Assembly: GCA_910592005.1 (NCBI GenBank)
Contig: CAJVPP010000180.1
Span: forward strand, 1-41,898
DNA from: Funneliformis mosseae
Lineage: Eukaryota > Glomeromycota > Glomeromycetes > Glomerales > Glomeraceae
Direction: 5' to 3'
DNA: 41,898 nt
The position numbers were made by a program, and so were the translations under genes. Shown piece by piece: positions 10,922-22,689 of this stretch. The notes below the pieces were generated by a model that was not told the DNA's origin, did not search any database, and worked only from the letters and a program-made list of their open reading frames with translations. Every line of letters starts with the position of its first letter. Position 1 is the first letter of the stretch.

Positions 10922-11540
10922 TAATAAGATCGGTCGATCGAATTTAATGATAAAGTTAGAAAATATTTTATTATATATTCCCCGTTTACATAACATATTA
11001 TTACTTTATATTATAAATTTGAAGAATTAATTCTAAAAAAATAATAAATTAACAAAAAATTAAATAACAAAAAAAAAAAAAAAAAATCCTTATTTAAGTG
11101 TATTCTTAAAAAAAAAAAAAAAAAATGAAAAATAACTCAAAAGTATCTTGAATAATTTATTCTAGATTTTAAAGTAAACAATAAAAAAAGGTTAAAAACA
11201 GAAAAAATAGCAATTCTCTGTTGTCTAATCCTATTCACAACTTATCCTACAATCTGCAATGCACAATCAAGGAACATTCAGAAAAATCACAATCCATTAA
11301 CTTTAATTGAAATGCAAATGAATAATATTTTGAAAAGAAAACTCCAGATGTCAAAAAATAGATCCTGAGGAGGTAAAAACATAAGGCCACTTTTCAAATT
11401 AAATAAATCTTGATGTCATTATTATAAGATCTTGATATAAAAATTACTAAGATCTTAATATTAAAATCTATTTGTATGAGAACCCATCAATTTAAAAACA
11501 CCTCTATAGTAACCTATTCTATTGATACCAGGATTACAAG

Positions 11541-11958
11541 AACTGTGAAAGAAAATTTATATAGAACTTCTTAAAAGAATTAACAAAAAAATGGAGACTA
11601 GGTTGTAAATTAAATGAATAAAGAAGTTGAAAGAAAATGAAAAGACCCTTAACGAATTGATAATACTTGTAAAAGGAGATAAAATTATAATAGATTTATG
11701 CTAAATTTTGAAGATCTAAAAATGCTAGAAGAAAATCATGATTTATTAATATTTCATGCAATTGTAAAAAAAAAAAAAAACATTAAAAGATTGAATTCTA
11801 AAAATGATTTCAATTTATCTTTAAATGAAGCTGCATTACTTTTAGATAAATAGCTAGTTCATGAAAAAATTCTATCAAGAAAAAAACAAATATATTTAAA
11901 TGTAACTATAATTAAAAATAGTGCTGGTAAAGAAATATTAAAGTGTGCTATCTTTTAA
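11541..11958 (+). pseudogene. Unidentified ORF remnant, one frame with stops
   Basis: One plus-strand frame reads across about 140 codons with repeated stops (TAA, TAG, TGA) but no frameshift. The second half is the cleanest: MLNFEDLKMLEENHDLL (from 11699), then FHAIVKKKKNIKRLN, NDFNLSLNEAALLLD, a TAG, and VHEKILSRKKQIYLNV to a final TAA. Stops in a preserved frame are what C-to-T change of CAA, CAG or CGA would give. Function unknown; likely part of a mobile element given the block around it. Confidence 0.5.
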
Positions 11959-12650
11959 AAAATAAGAAAAAAACACTTAAATATTTCATGTATATAATTT
12001 TCATAAAATATATCATGCAAATTAATCTCTAATATAATATAATTTTTATTTATTAGTAAAATCTTTTCTATATCAACAACCCTTTACTCTTTACATCTTA
12101 GAGGAGATGATTATTTCTGGGAGGTGAATCTCATATTATAAGGTGAAAGTTGTTTTAATTTTCATATTATTATATTGTTTTTATTAGAGTTATAATGTGA
12201 TTGAAAAAGTTGGTAATTAAAGTTATTAAGTTATACTTTCTTTACTAAAAATTTACAGTCTTTTTTATTAAAGCTGTTATTTCTTTGAACATAATTTTTC
12301 TTGTCATTTTTGTGACATACAAATTCTAAATTTGATGCTAATATTAACTTATTTATGTGTAAGTATTAGTTTATAATAAAATTTTATCATTAATGAAAAC
12401 TCGAGTTTTAATCAGAGAGAGTAATTGATTAGAGAAATCAGAATTTTAATGATGCATTTGCATTGCTTTAAAATTATATATAGGTAAAAATCAAGAATAT
12501 CTAGAATGTTCTTGAATTATTAACGTTATTAATGATAACTCATTTATGTCACTAAATGATTGCGCTAGTTAATATTACCAAAAATCACTAGAAAAATCAT
12601 GATCGTTATTTTCACTAATTTTACTGCTATTACGGTTATTATTGTGATAT

Positions 12651-13762
12651 TTATTTTTTTATTATTATATTTATCATTATTTTATCTACTATCTTTATTA
12701 TTATAATTATATTTACTTTCACTATTATATTTATTATCTCTTTCTTATAATTGTATTTAATATAAATATCCTGTATTATCGCCTTGACAAAATAATAAGT
12801 TCCTACTGTACAATTAATAAAATATAATTTTAATAACATAAAAACTATATCATTGCTAATATATATTTCCTTAAAATATAAATTATCAATAAAAATGACC
12901 TGACCCTTCAACTTAAATAAATTTATGTTTATTTCTTTCATAATTTATAACTTAAACTCCCTATTAGCAAATAAGCTTTATTATTCTAAAATGACATAGT
13001 GTTTAGATTTAACAATATATTACATAATTTATCATATAATATTTCTTGTCAATTCTTATTTATTTAGTTTATTCTAAAATATATTTCTACTAATGAGATG
13101 ATTAACATTGAAAAATTTTCAGTAGATGATCTTAATACTATAAATATAAAAGTATTTATCATCTATCAAAACTTCTATCTCACTTATAAATTTACATTAT
13201 CATAAAGTGACCTACTACTAATAAGTAAAATATAATAAAATAAATTAATATAATGAATATGTTTTAGCTTGACTTTAATACTTATTATTATTTCATATTT
13301 TTATCTATACTATGATATATTGATAATATTAAATATTTTATATTTTTTTTTATTATCAATTTGTTTTTTTTTATAGAAACTTAAAATAAAAAAATCTGAA
13401 ATGAAGATATAGATAATTATTAAAATATAATAATAGCTTTAGAAATAATAAAGAAGAATTATTTTTTAATCTATCTAATAGTATTCATATTTTAAAAATT
13501 CATATAAATTTTTAATTTGGTTCACCTGTAAATACTACTAAAATTTAGCAATTATTTTTATAATGACTATTAAATTATCGTGAAATTTTATTTTATATTG
13601 TAAAATATAGAAAGATTTTACTTTTGTTATATAATATATTAGTTTATGATTATTTTCATAATATATAAAAAATATATATCATTAATAATCTAAAAATTAG
13701 AAAAATATATTTTAAATATTATCTACTATATCTACTTATGTAACATTATGTAATACAGGGTA
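12651..13762. other. AT-rich, no gene
   Basis: ATT/TTA-type low complexity. The minus-strand open frame at 12651-12941 is Ile/Lys/Asn-rich by composition only and shows no domain. Confidence 0.55.
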
Positions 13763-13799
13763 AAATAAATATTAAATAATTTTTATTTAATATTTATTT
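13763..13799. repeat. Perfect 15-bp A/T hairpin
   Basis: AAATAAATATTAAAT (13763-13777) pairs exactly with ATTTAATATTTATTT (13785-13799) across a 7-nt loop. In DNA this AT-rich such a stem is less surprising, but 15 consecutive pairs is still notable. Confidence 0.55.
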
Positions 13800-14136
13800 A
13801 TATTTATTTGATGAATTGATATTAATAATGGAGGATTAAACCCCTTAATAATAGTTATAATTTAAATGAAACTATATTAAAATCATAATAATGGATATGT
13901 CAAAACTATTTTAATATATCAAAAGCTAATATAGTAAAAACTATATTAAAACATAAAAAGGATATAACAAAATTATTTTAAAGGAGTTTTGGTAGGTATT
14001 TATAATTCATATAATATATTTAATATTAAATATAACTTCCTTTAGTAAAAATAATTATAAATTTAAGAAAGCATTAAATTAATAAGATTTTGATATTTTT
14101 TTGATAATCAACTTTTATTCTTTGATAACCATTTTT

Positions 14137-14400
14137 TTAACTCTTTGATGTTAAATATTTCAAGTTTACATTTTTAAAGTTTAAACTTAATATTGACTTA
14201 AGATTCTCAATAGGATTAAAGTTAAAACTTTAGAGTGATCATAATAAACCTTTTATTTTACTCAAATAAAAAAAATTTTATGCTATTTTTGCTATATACA
14301 TTGATATATTATTTTTTTAGAAAATAAGCATTTTTTAACTTTTTATAATTATTCTTTAAGGATTAGTATAGTATAAATTTTAAGAATTTTATAATAAGTT
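14137..14400 (-). pseudogene. Tc1-type transposase, heavily mutated
   Basis: The minus strand retains the C-terminal catalytic part of a Tc1/mariner (DDE) transposase in one frame. The end reads SFNFNPIENLKSIL where Tc1 proteins have QSPDFNPIENLW, preceded by a stop at the Q position. About 35 codons upstream KNNISMYIAKIA matches the region around the second catalytic Asp (QDNAP...). The substitutions are mostly transitions of one kind: Q to stop is CAA to TAA, P to F is CCT to TTT, D to N is GAC to AAC or GAT to AAT. The two catalytic Asp codons that can be placed are therefore lost, while the Glu of NPIE remains. It is a far more eroded relative of the copy at 30511-31544. The N-terminal half was not recovered. 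Confidence 0.75.
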
Positions 14401-14760
14401 TTATCAGTAATAAAACTAATTATTAGAATAATACACTATTTTTAGAAAAGTATCTGGTTAAGTTTTATTTAAATTTCTCAAGATCAGACATAAAAATTAA
14501 ATAAAATTTTATTTTAAATAACTCCTCTAGTTTAATGATAAGATGTATATAATTATATTTATATAATAATATATAAATCAGATTTAATAAACAAAAATAT
14601 AAAACTGCTTTAATTTTACTTTTTTAAAATTATGCTATTTAATATGAGAAAAAATTGCAAATTAAATGACTTTAAATACAGATAAATTATCAATTTATTG
14701 TTAATAAGAAGGACTTATGAGACTATTGCATGCATTGTAAAGTTTTTAAAAAAGTATTAT

Positions 14761-15839
14761 TACAGATATAATTGTATAATATGCTAATTCTAATAATAGA
14801 TCAAATACTAAAAGATTCAAAAATCAAATTCTATGATAATCTTACACTTAGGTAAATTATAAAAAAAAGAATTAGATATTTTTTAAATATTGATAATTTT
14901 ATTTATTTAAAAATTTACACTTAAAATTTTAAATAAATAAATTTTTTAATTTTTTTTTGCTAATTGAATACTTTCTAATAGTAGTATAGATCTAAAACTA
15001 AACTAAAAAAAATAGCTTCAAAATATTTATTTAGAATTATATTTTACATTTAAGATAAATAATTCTCATTAAATTCTTTATTAGATTTTCATCAAATTCA
15101 ATCATAATTTAAGATTTGAAACTAAAAAAAATAGATTTATCTAATTAAACTATTTTTCTTCAGTTAGCTATTGTTTAATTTTTATGCTATTCTATAAAAA
15201 CATGTCTTTTAATTTTATTTGTAAAAAAAATAATAGTTTTAGATGTAACATATATAATTGAATACCTTCTATTCTTAATGCTTTTTAAATATTTGCTTAG
15301 ATACTTTCTCATCTTTATTTTATTTTAAAAATACTAATAATCTTATTTTAAATTTTAGTATTTAGAATATTTATTATTAAGAACAGTCTTTTTCTATTTT
15401 TATAGTCATTATTTGGAAATATCTTAATTATTTATTAATAATTTAATTATTTTTTAAAATTTAAGAAACTTTTATTTGAAAATACTTAACAATTTTTTGC
15501 ATAATACAAAGTTTTAACATGCAAAAATTGCATCTTTTTATTCTAAAGTAATCTTTTTGCAAAATCCATTTTTTATAAAAAATTGTAAATTTCTGAAAAT
15601 TTTTAAAAAATCTAAACTAAAATAAATAAAATCAATTATAGTTTTAATAAAAATAACTTTTTTTTGATTAAAAAAGTATTATAAATTACTATAATTAGCT
15701 TTAATTAATTAATTTTTATATACAATTAATGTAATAAAGTTTCATGAAAAAATTATGCAATATTTATTCCATTCTTTATAAGAAATAACTATTTTATATA
15801 AAAGTATTGCTAAAATAAAGACTAAACTTATATTTATTT
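14761..15839. other. AT-rich, no gene recognised
   Basis: No frame gives a convincing protein run. Probably the eroded N-terminal part and flanks of transposons. Confidence 0.45.
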
Positions 15840-16209
15840 AACTTAAATTAACTCAAATAAATTTTATTTTAAGTTAAAATTTTTTGATTCAAATTAAAAT
15901 TTTAAATTAACAAGTTAAATCAATTTCAAATTTATGCTATACTTTATAAATAGCATATAATTTTTTAAATTGCATTTATTAGCATAATATAATTAATTTT
16001 ATTATATAATTATTAAATAAAAATTTTTTAAAAAAATTTCTTTTAGTTTAATCCCAAATTATCATAAAATTTTTAGCTTATATTATACTTTTCTGCCTGT
16101 ATTATCAAGTTTAACTTAAGTTTTTGACTCAAATTTCAACTCAAGTTTCTTAAAGTTAAAATTTTGCTAACTTAACTTTAATTCAAATTAATTTTTCTGA
16201 CTCAAATCT
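15840..16209. repeat. Degenerate ACTCAAATT / AAGTTAAA repeats
   Basis: Two clusters (about 15840-15935 and 16106-16209) contain many variants of (A/G)ACTCAAAT, TTAACTT and AAGTTAAAATTTT. The units are roughly 10-20 bp and blurred by mutation, like an old minisatellite. Confidence 0.5.
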
Positions 16210-17239
16210 AAACTATATGCTAGAAAATATTTATACATTTTTAATAAAGAATCAATTTTTCTTACTTATGATAAGACTATTACCAATTCATAAAAATTCA
16301 AAAAAGATGTTTGATACATCATAAATAAAATAGAATTAAAGAAAATTAAAGTTAAAATAATTTTATTTATTCACTCAAAAAGTCTTATTATATAAACTTT
16401 GATAAGTATTCTTTTATAATAATACTTAAAATAAAGTTTAAATAAGATCTATAAATGTAAAGATAAAATGTATCTTGATGCTAATATAAAAAAGGTTGAT
16501 AAGTTATTTTTTATATAAAAAGGATCATTAGATTTATTTTAAAGAAAAATGATGATTATATTTAACAAATAAATGCAATTAAAATATATGATGTGATGAA
16601 AAGATATTTAATTATATTAGCTGATATAAAAATAAGTTATGTTTTAATTTATCTCTAAACAAACTCTCTACTAAGAAAAAGAACAAAATATAAATAATAA
16701 TATTAATAAACAAATTGAGAAATTCTTTATATATAGCAAATGTATTATTTTGCATCAGATTATTTAGATAAATTAGTGACTGAAAAATTTAAACAAAATA
16801 TATTGAAAAAGAGATATTGAAGTAAGCTTATTAACAGATATAAATGATTAATTCTGGGTTGCTATTTTAAGTAAATTGCTTACTAGTTATTATGATAAGA
16901 AGATAATTTTAAATATTATTTAGAATTTTAAGATAGAGATTTATATCAACCATTTACCAAGTGGTCAGAAATTAGAAATTTTCTATTAATTTATTGATTA
17001 TACTTTAACATTCTTTTATAAATGATATGTCTATCTTGCATTCAATTAGAATAGATAAACTTTATGATAAATTAGCAAAGAAAGGTAGCATTTACTTTAA
17101 TTTTATTGTATTAATACAATTATATGATCATTATTAAAAGAAGAAATTTGTTACTACCAAAGAAAATAATATTTAAAAATTGTTACCTTAGATTGAATAA
17201 CAAATTAAGCAATATATTTTGAGTATTGACTTGAGTAAA
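16210..17239. other. AT-rich, no gene recognised
   Basis: Contains scattered short protein-like runs on the plus strand but nothing I can join or name. Confidence 0.4.
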
Positions 17240-17400
17240 ATGTCAGTCCTATCAAGGCCATCAGTCTCGTCAAGACCATCAGGTTCATCAGTATAATTAG
17301 TAATATTATTAATATAATTAGGATCATTAGCACTATCAGCAATATTATCAATGCAATCAGTGTCATCAGCATCATCAAGCAAAACCAAAGAATCAGCAAC
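17240..17400. repeat. Trinucleotide-phased TCA/ATC minisatellite
   Basis: TCA recurs in phase across about 150 bp (for example ACCATCAGGTTCATCAG). On the plus strand one frame is Ser-rich with two stops; on the minus strand it gives Asp- and Leu-rich open frames that are artefacts of the repeat. Immediately after (17430-17490) the plus strand encodes a Lys/Arg-rich stretch (PKRGKGRGRERERERP), which could be the basic tail of a dead transposon protein. Confidence 0.6.
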
Positions 17401-17640
17401 AAAAGATCTTCTGAACTAGAATCACTAACACCAAAAAGAGGAAAAGGGAGAGGAAGAGAAAGAGAAAGAGAAAGACCACAAAAAAATTGATAGTAAAACT
17501 TTGATAGCTTTTATCATTATCCTTATAAGTGGGTTAAAATGGGTTAAAATAGATTGTTAAAGTTAGTCATATATAATGCAATAATACTTTGTAATATTTT
17601 TACACTATTTCTAATAAAGCATTTCTATTAAGAAAAAATT

Positions 17641-18379
17641 GAATTCGGAAATATAAAACAAAACATGTTTCTGAGAAGTGCTGCTCACGTGATGATGATG
17701 TAATAAAATTGGGTATGTCACTAAATTTAGTGTGTTTTACACATTGGGTTTATTATTTTTAACATGTATACATTGGAAATTAAAGTTTGATTTATTGACT
17801 GTCAAATTTCACCAACTGAAAAAGTTTTGTAAACCTTTCTTGAATTATGAATCAATGTTACGAAGCTGGGGCATTTATATAATATTTTAAATTTACTTAC
17901 TTCCGCGGTCTAAATATATCATATAAAAAAAAATTCGAAGATTCAATGCTCTCCATATCATGAACAATCAAAATAAAATTTTTGGCGCGATTTGCGGAAA
18001 TGGTTACCCAGGTTTTTTTTTTTTTTTTTTAGTGGAATTCACAACGTCACGGATTAATTCTAACTCAAATATAAAGTAGTCACGTGGCATCATGAAATGA
18101 AAAAAATAGTATCCAGGGATAGATTATATTACATAGAAAATAGAAAATAGTATAAAAATATTTACAAAATAAAAAGTACATAACGATAGATAAAATTTAA
18201 AATCTAAGTCGACCAGCGACTAATGATAAATGTGAATACAAATCTACACTATCAGTGAGAGTCATCAATGCATCACGTGTAAATCTATTTTTATCTTTAG
18301 AGGGAGCCACCACGACAATGATTGTTGTCATTCAAACTCTCCAAAATGCAACAATAAGTTGTTCGAATTCTCTCCTTAT
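17641..18379. other. Intergenic, CpG-containing DNA
   Basis: Composition returns to that of the gene-bearing parts, with CACGTG and CACGTGA motifs and a T18 run near 18013-18030. No gene recognised. Confidence 0.5.
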
Positions 18380-19130
18380 CTCAATGATGACGAGATTTGG
18401 TAATTTTCGTTAAAAATTTTGGTCACTTCGTTAATACTTGGGGTAAGTGGCTGGGATGAAAATATAAAAATAAAAAATGAGTAATATGCGTCATCATCAT
18501 CAAAAATCAAGTAGAAGTGATTTGTATTCCTATTCACTACAATCCCCAGGGCCGTACCGATTGCGGGATTTCGGAAACAGGGAAGAACCGTTCACGGCTG
18601 AAACCGTGGCCACGAAGAGCTTTCATTTCCCAGACTTTTTAAACCTAGTAGCAGCATAACTTCGGATATACAACGACTCGACAAAATCTCAGTGAAATAC
18701 TCACCGTTCTCAACATCAAAATAGTAACCATTAGTTCCTCGAGCTCTCTTCCTATCTCACTGATGACGAGATTTGGTAACTTTCGTTAAAATATCGATCA
18801 CTTGGGGAGTGGCTGGGATGAAAATAAAAAAAAAATGAGTAATTTGCGTCATCATCATCAAAAATCAAGTAGAAGTGATTTGTATTCCTATTCACTACAA
18901 TCTCCAGGGCCGTACTGATTGCGGGATTTCGGAAACAGGAAAGAACCGTTCACAGCTGAAACCGTGGCCACGAAGAGCTTTCATTTCCCAGACTTTTTAA
19001 ACCTAGTAGCAGCGTAACTTTGGATATACAACGACTCGACAAAATCTCAGTGAAATACTCACCGTTCTCAACATTCTCCAAAATAGTAACCATTAGTTCC
19101 TCGAGCTCTCTTCCTATCTCACTGATGACA
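18380..19130. repeat. Tandem repeat, two full copies plus partial third, period about 370 bp
   Basis: GATGACGAGATTTGG begins at 18386 and 18762, with a decayed third start at 19124, giving periods of 376 and 362 bp. The copies differ at about seven bases in the most similar 290 bp; six are transitions and four fall in CpG sites. Copy 1 contains a 60-codon open frame (18477-18659). In copy 2 the same frame is stopped by a CGA-to-TGA change near 18918. With only two copies and no family match, I treat that ORF as probably fortuitous. Confidence 0.9.
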
Positions 19131-19447
19131 TGAGTTTGGGTTAAAAAAGAAGATAAAGATAAAATTTATTTTCGAACACTTCGTTCATAACTGTGGGGAT
19201 AGGGAACAAATTGAAAAGTTATTTTAAATTTTTTTTTTTTTGTGTCTACATTTCCAAAATAAATGTATGACCATGTGCAAAAAAAAAATTATTAGTCAGG
19301 TTTTTGATCGCAAAATCCGTTAAATCGATTGCTGATCGAGTTACACAATTTCGCCAATCAGGCCTATGTTAAATTCTATTGGCTTATCAAATCACATGAT
19401 TAATTAATAATTAAAATTAATCGTTATTATTATATTTTTATAACAAA
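19131..19447. other. Host flank of the Helitron
   Basis: No gene. A 12-mer AAATCACATGAT (19389-19400) is the exact complement of ATCATGTGATTT (19506-19517) on the other side of the Helitron end; this may be chance or part of a nested repeat. Confidence 0.4.
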
Positions 19448-19458
19448 CTAGTTGTTAA

Positions 19459-19477
19459 CCCGTTGCTCCGCAACGGG
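19459..19477 (-). repeat. Helitron 3' hairpin
   Basis: Perfect 8-bp stem with a 3-nt loop in which five of eight pairs are G:C. It lies 7 nt before the terminal CTAG (plus-strand 19448-19451). This hairpin acts as the rolling-circle termination signal. Confidence 0.9.
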
Positions 19478-19666
19478 GGTATATTGTTAATAAATCAGGT
19501 TTTAGATCATGTGATTTAAAAACGTCTTGTGATTTTAATAGTAAAAATAGATGATCTGCAATTTATTGAAAAATTTCATGATATACAACATTTAAGGTAT
19601 GATAATTTGGGTCATTACCCGTAAGAACTTTGATGTTGTGGTACAAAGTACTTCTCCTTCTCTAAT

Positions 19667-20600
19667 TTATAGCCTGTAGGAGTAAAACTGCATTGTTGTT
19701 ACTCTTTCTCTTTTTATAGGTCCAGTTAAAGGTATGTCTGTGTGCCAACTATCATCACCTTTTGGGAATAACAGCACATAATAAAGCGGGTCATATGATG
19801 GATGTAGTTCCGAGATTCTTTTTAAACCTCCATCATGTAGCCTGAGAAGAATATCTTGATTTGATAGATTGATATCGTAACCATCACCGATTATAATTGC
19901 CGCTACATCAGAGGTCGTGAGAGTATTATAATGACAGGGATCTTTTGTTCGATCAGTATGTATTAGCATCAAAACATTAGTGGTCATGTTCGATTGAATG
20001 ATATCTCCCACCTGATAAAAACATTGGACATAGAGATTGAATTTGTGTAGCATATGTTGTAGATGCTGCAGAATATCTTCATTTAAATCGTGCATGATGT
20101 TTTGTCTATTAGTAGTTTCATGAAAAGTATCATATTTGTATAGTTGAGCAAATGTTGGTGATTGAGTTCTTCCGGAAGCAATAGACTGATAAAATGATAG
20201 ACTTGGCCATGAACTCAGAAATTATAGATGCCCTGACCAAAGAACGACTGATCTATATTAGCGGCAAATGATGTGCATGATAAGGCGCTATTGTAGGCTC
20301 AGATATTCTTGCAGAATGAACTTGCATCAGCTTCTGCCGAAGTATACAAATGGAGCAGATATAGTAGTGGTTTAAGCAAGGGTGGTAAATGGATCTTTCC
20401 AGCAGCACAACATATTGCAAAGTTGGAGAAGCATGCGAGCTCTTTTGATCTTTTTCATTAAACTAAACTTAGCATTACAATGGATACATATATGATCCAT
20501 TCCTTCCAGATCATGACGAATGATCCTATTTGCATAATTTAATTTTTGTTTTTTTTATAGCAATCCTGTTTCTCTCTACCAAATCTCTTTCAACGTTGTT
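19667..20600 (-). pseudogene. Helitron Rep/helicase-like N domain, broken
   Basis: The last 142 codons (20095-19667) are open and contain DILLRLHDGGLKRISELH, YDPLYYVLLFPKGDDSWH and a terminal TMQFYSYRL, matching the Helitron helicase-like N region that precedes the rolling-circle initiator motifs. Upstream, in other frames, are CCAAGKIHLPPL (the conserved CC..GK..LP segment), FFGQGIYNF, and near 20590 a TETPEQR-type start region. At least three frame changes lie between 20100 and 20480. The catalytic HUH and Tyr motifs would lie after the YSYRL end, so they are missing too. What remains is the N-terminal half of a dead Rep. Confidence 0.88.
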
Positions 20601-21999
20601 CAGGAGTTTCGGTCAGTTCCTGCATAGAAGTAATATGAATATTTAAGCATATAACATGACTCTTACGAAGAATCACGAAAAGATACATAATGTAATGTAA
20701 CGCAATTTAAATAAGAGTTGAATATCATGTTCAGTAAACACGTTTTAAAGATATGCAAAAGAGCAATTGTTAACATGTTGCTTGTTCTGTGATTTATTAA
20801 ATAACAATATTAAGGGTAAATCATCGCAACTGTATTGCATGAACAGAATTCGAATATTTCTTTATTAATATTTTACAATTATCAATAAGCATACATAATA
20901 AGTATACAATATATAATATAGGATAAGAAAAAACATCATAAGAACATTCAGCGTATTATGATTTCAATTAATACGCTCTTTTGAGAGGAACGAAAACCTA
21001 CTTTATTTACATTTAAAGTTGCATTCTAGCAAAAAAGATACGCATCTCATCATCACGAATGATATAATATATACATTAAATCCATAAGTTTTCGTCATTT
21101 CATCATTCCATAATAAATTAAATAATAAAATTTTCATCATTCAGAGATAAAGATTAAAATATATTTGTTATCAATAAAATCAATTAATCAGTGTTGCCTC
21201 AACATCGGCGCTCCACACTTTCGCAATGTCAATATATTGAACTAAATAAATGCTAATTACTCACAATACTTATTAATTAAATTTGCTCACGCTTCTTACA
21301 GTGCACATATACAGTATACCTTAAACCTTCCTTTCCTCCCTTGCGATATATTTGGTTTCGCCGCTTTAGCATTATAATTTTTCATCCGCAACTTTGTTTA
21401 TTTTAAATTCCCTATTTTCTTAGTTCATATTTTTTTATTTTCGTAATTGCACGTGGAATGTTGAGCTGTTTTAGGATTTCCAGCTCATATTTATAAAAAA
21501 AAAAATCAGCATCCTACCAGCCTGGCATCGTGCCAACTCTATCAAAATGATCTACAAAGGACTAACTGAAAACAAAATACATGCGAAATTATGTTTTTTT
21601 TCGGGCGGAATTTATTAAATTTAACAATAAATTTACATTTCTTTAGTGAAGAAGCTTCCAGTTTTTTTTTAAAATCGTAAAAATATTAACATCAGATTGT
21701 AAGAAGGAATTTAGACATCGCCTCCATGGTAATTACCTTTGATTTTTATGATCATGAAAAGCGCTTGTCAAATGCATTTATTCGAAAGTTATTTTGATAA
21801 TCTTAATAATCAAAATAAGAATTTTAATTTCATAAAAGAATGTTATATTCGAAATTTTATTTAACGATTACAATAAAAAAAACTCTTCTATTGAACGAAT
21901 ATAAAAGTTTAACATATAAAAAAATAAAAAAATAATTGTATATCGAACTAATCGTGCAAGTATTCATTCAGGATTACAATAACGTAAAGATTATTTCAT
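20601..21999. other. Intergenic, nothing recognised
   Basis: AT-rich sequence of ordinary complexity with some CpG. It lies between the Helitron and the 3' end of the ML gene. I found no coding frame or repeat pairs. Confidence 0.5.
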
Positions 22000-22584
22000 T
22001 CAAGGATGAAAAACCTTGAGTATTCCCTCGAAGCATAGCAGAATTTTCTCATCTGGATTCGAAACTAATAACAAATAATAAGAAAAGGATTATTAATTCA
22101 TGAACAATTAACAAACATTAAATTATTTTGTCATTTACATACTGGTGACTCTCGTATAAATTGGAGTTACAATATTCTTTGGTTCATTAGAATCATCTTT
22201 CTCTATTGGCAAGGTTGCAGCAAAGTCGAAAATTCCTTTTTCAAATGGGCAAACGAACCCGCTTGGTTCGACAAATAATTCACAAAATTCAAATTCATGC
22301 TCGAAATTTCCTTTAGGATCATGATAAATTCTCATCATTGCACCTTTTTCAATAACTTCATCCGTTTCACCAACCATGTAAACGGTTAAATTTTGACCCG
22401 CAACAAGAGGATTTGGAGATAACCCCAATAAAGTAAGATTTATTGCGTAGTCTCCGTCGCATATTTTTAAGTTATCGAAAGAAGGTTCTTGACGTTTTCG
22501 TAAATCCAATGGAGTTGGTTTGACGAATGATGCTAAGATCAAGGAAATACAGACTAAAGTTATAATTCGATTCATCATTTTCAA
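22000..22584 (-). CDS. Secreted ML-domain (MD-2-related lipid-recognition) protein, two exons
   Basis: Exon 1 (22584-22143) encodes a signal peptide (hydrophobic core ITLVCISLILASF), a short basic stretch with Lys-Arg (DLRKRQ), then an ML domain: KICDGDYAINLTLLGLSP, NLTVYMVGETDEVIEKGA, CELFVEPSGFVCPFEKG and NIVTPIYTRVT. The intron (22142-22065, 78 nt) starts GTATGT and ends TTAG. Exon 2 (22064-22000) adds ISNPDEKILLCFEGILKVFHP and a stop, giving 168 residues in one frame, the usual ML length. Reading through the intron would give a false end after VTSM. ML proteins of the Npc2 and PG/PI-transfer type bind sterols or phospholipids in a beta-sandwich; four Cys suit the usual disulfides. The gene looks intact and is the best candidate here for a working gene. 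A broken paralogue lies 1 kb upstream. Confidence 0.9.
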
Positions 22585-22675
22585 AAATTACTTGCTTATA
22601 TTAGAATTAGAGAATGAAAAGCTTTGTAATGTTTGAAAGTAGAAAAACAAAAATAAAGAAGGCGAACGACGCTGG

Positions 22676-22682
22676 TTTTATA
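22676..22682 (-). promoter_or_regulatory. Candidate TATA box of the ML gene
   Basis: On the minus strand the sequence reads TATAAAA, followed by a small CpG-containing patch (ACCAGCGTCGTTCGCC), 92 bp before the start codon at 22584. The placement suits a core promoter, but TATAAAA occurs by chance in AT-rich DNA. Confidence 0.45.
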
Positions 22683-22689
22683 TTCGCGA

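Larger units (their letters stand above)
11160..17540. other. CpG-poor, extremely AT-rich block of decayed transposons (block 1)
   Basis: Base composition changes sharply from about 11.1 kb. CG dinucleotides become rare, and I saw essentially none between about 13.6 and 17.2 kb, whereas the flanks have many. Recognisable wreckage includes a coding remnant at 11541-11958 and a Tc1-type transposase at 14137-14400. Most of the rest cannot be assigned. The pattern fits repeat-rich DNA subjected to long-term C-to-T mutation. Confidence 0.75.
19448..20600 (-). mobile_element. Helitron, internally truncated, 3' end intact
   Basis: Read on the minus strand, the element ends in a hairpin (CCCGTTGC, GGA, GCAACGGG; plus-strand 19459-19477), seven bases, then CTAG followed by T. 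That is the classic Helitron 3' terminus. The Rep-domain remnant lies at 19667-20600, only about 200 bp from that end, so the large helicase region that should follow Rep has been deleted. The 5' TC terminus was not located; the remnant reaches at least 20600. With Rep frameshifted and no helicase, it cannot move by itself, although the intact 3' end might still be recognised by an active copy. Confidence 0.88.

Noticed and set aside
12651..12941. 96-codon Ile/Lys/Asn-rich frame on the minus strand
   Set aside because: Composition alone explains it in DNA this AT-rich; no motif or neighbour supports it.
17188..17402. Asp- and Leu-rich open frames on the minus strand
   Set aside because: They overlap in two frames and are produced by the in-phase TCA/ATC repeat; no start context or domain.
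18477..18659. 60-codon open frame in tandem copy 1
   Set aside because: Stopped in copy 2 and without family match or splice context; most likely fortuitous, though conserved otherwise.
19389..19517. 12-bp inverted repeat AAATCACATGAT as a separate MITE
   Set aside because: One arm lies inside the Helitron end and the other outside it, with no target duplication; probably chance.
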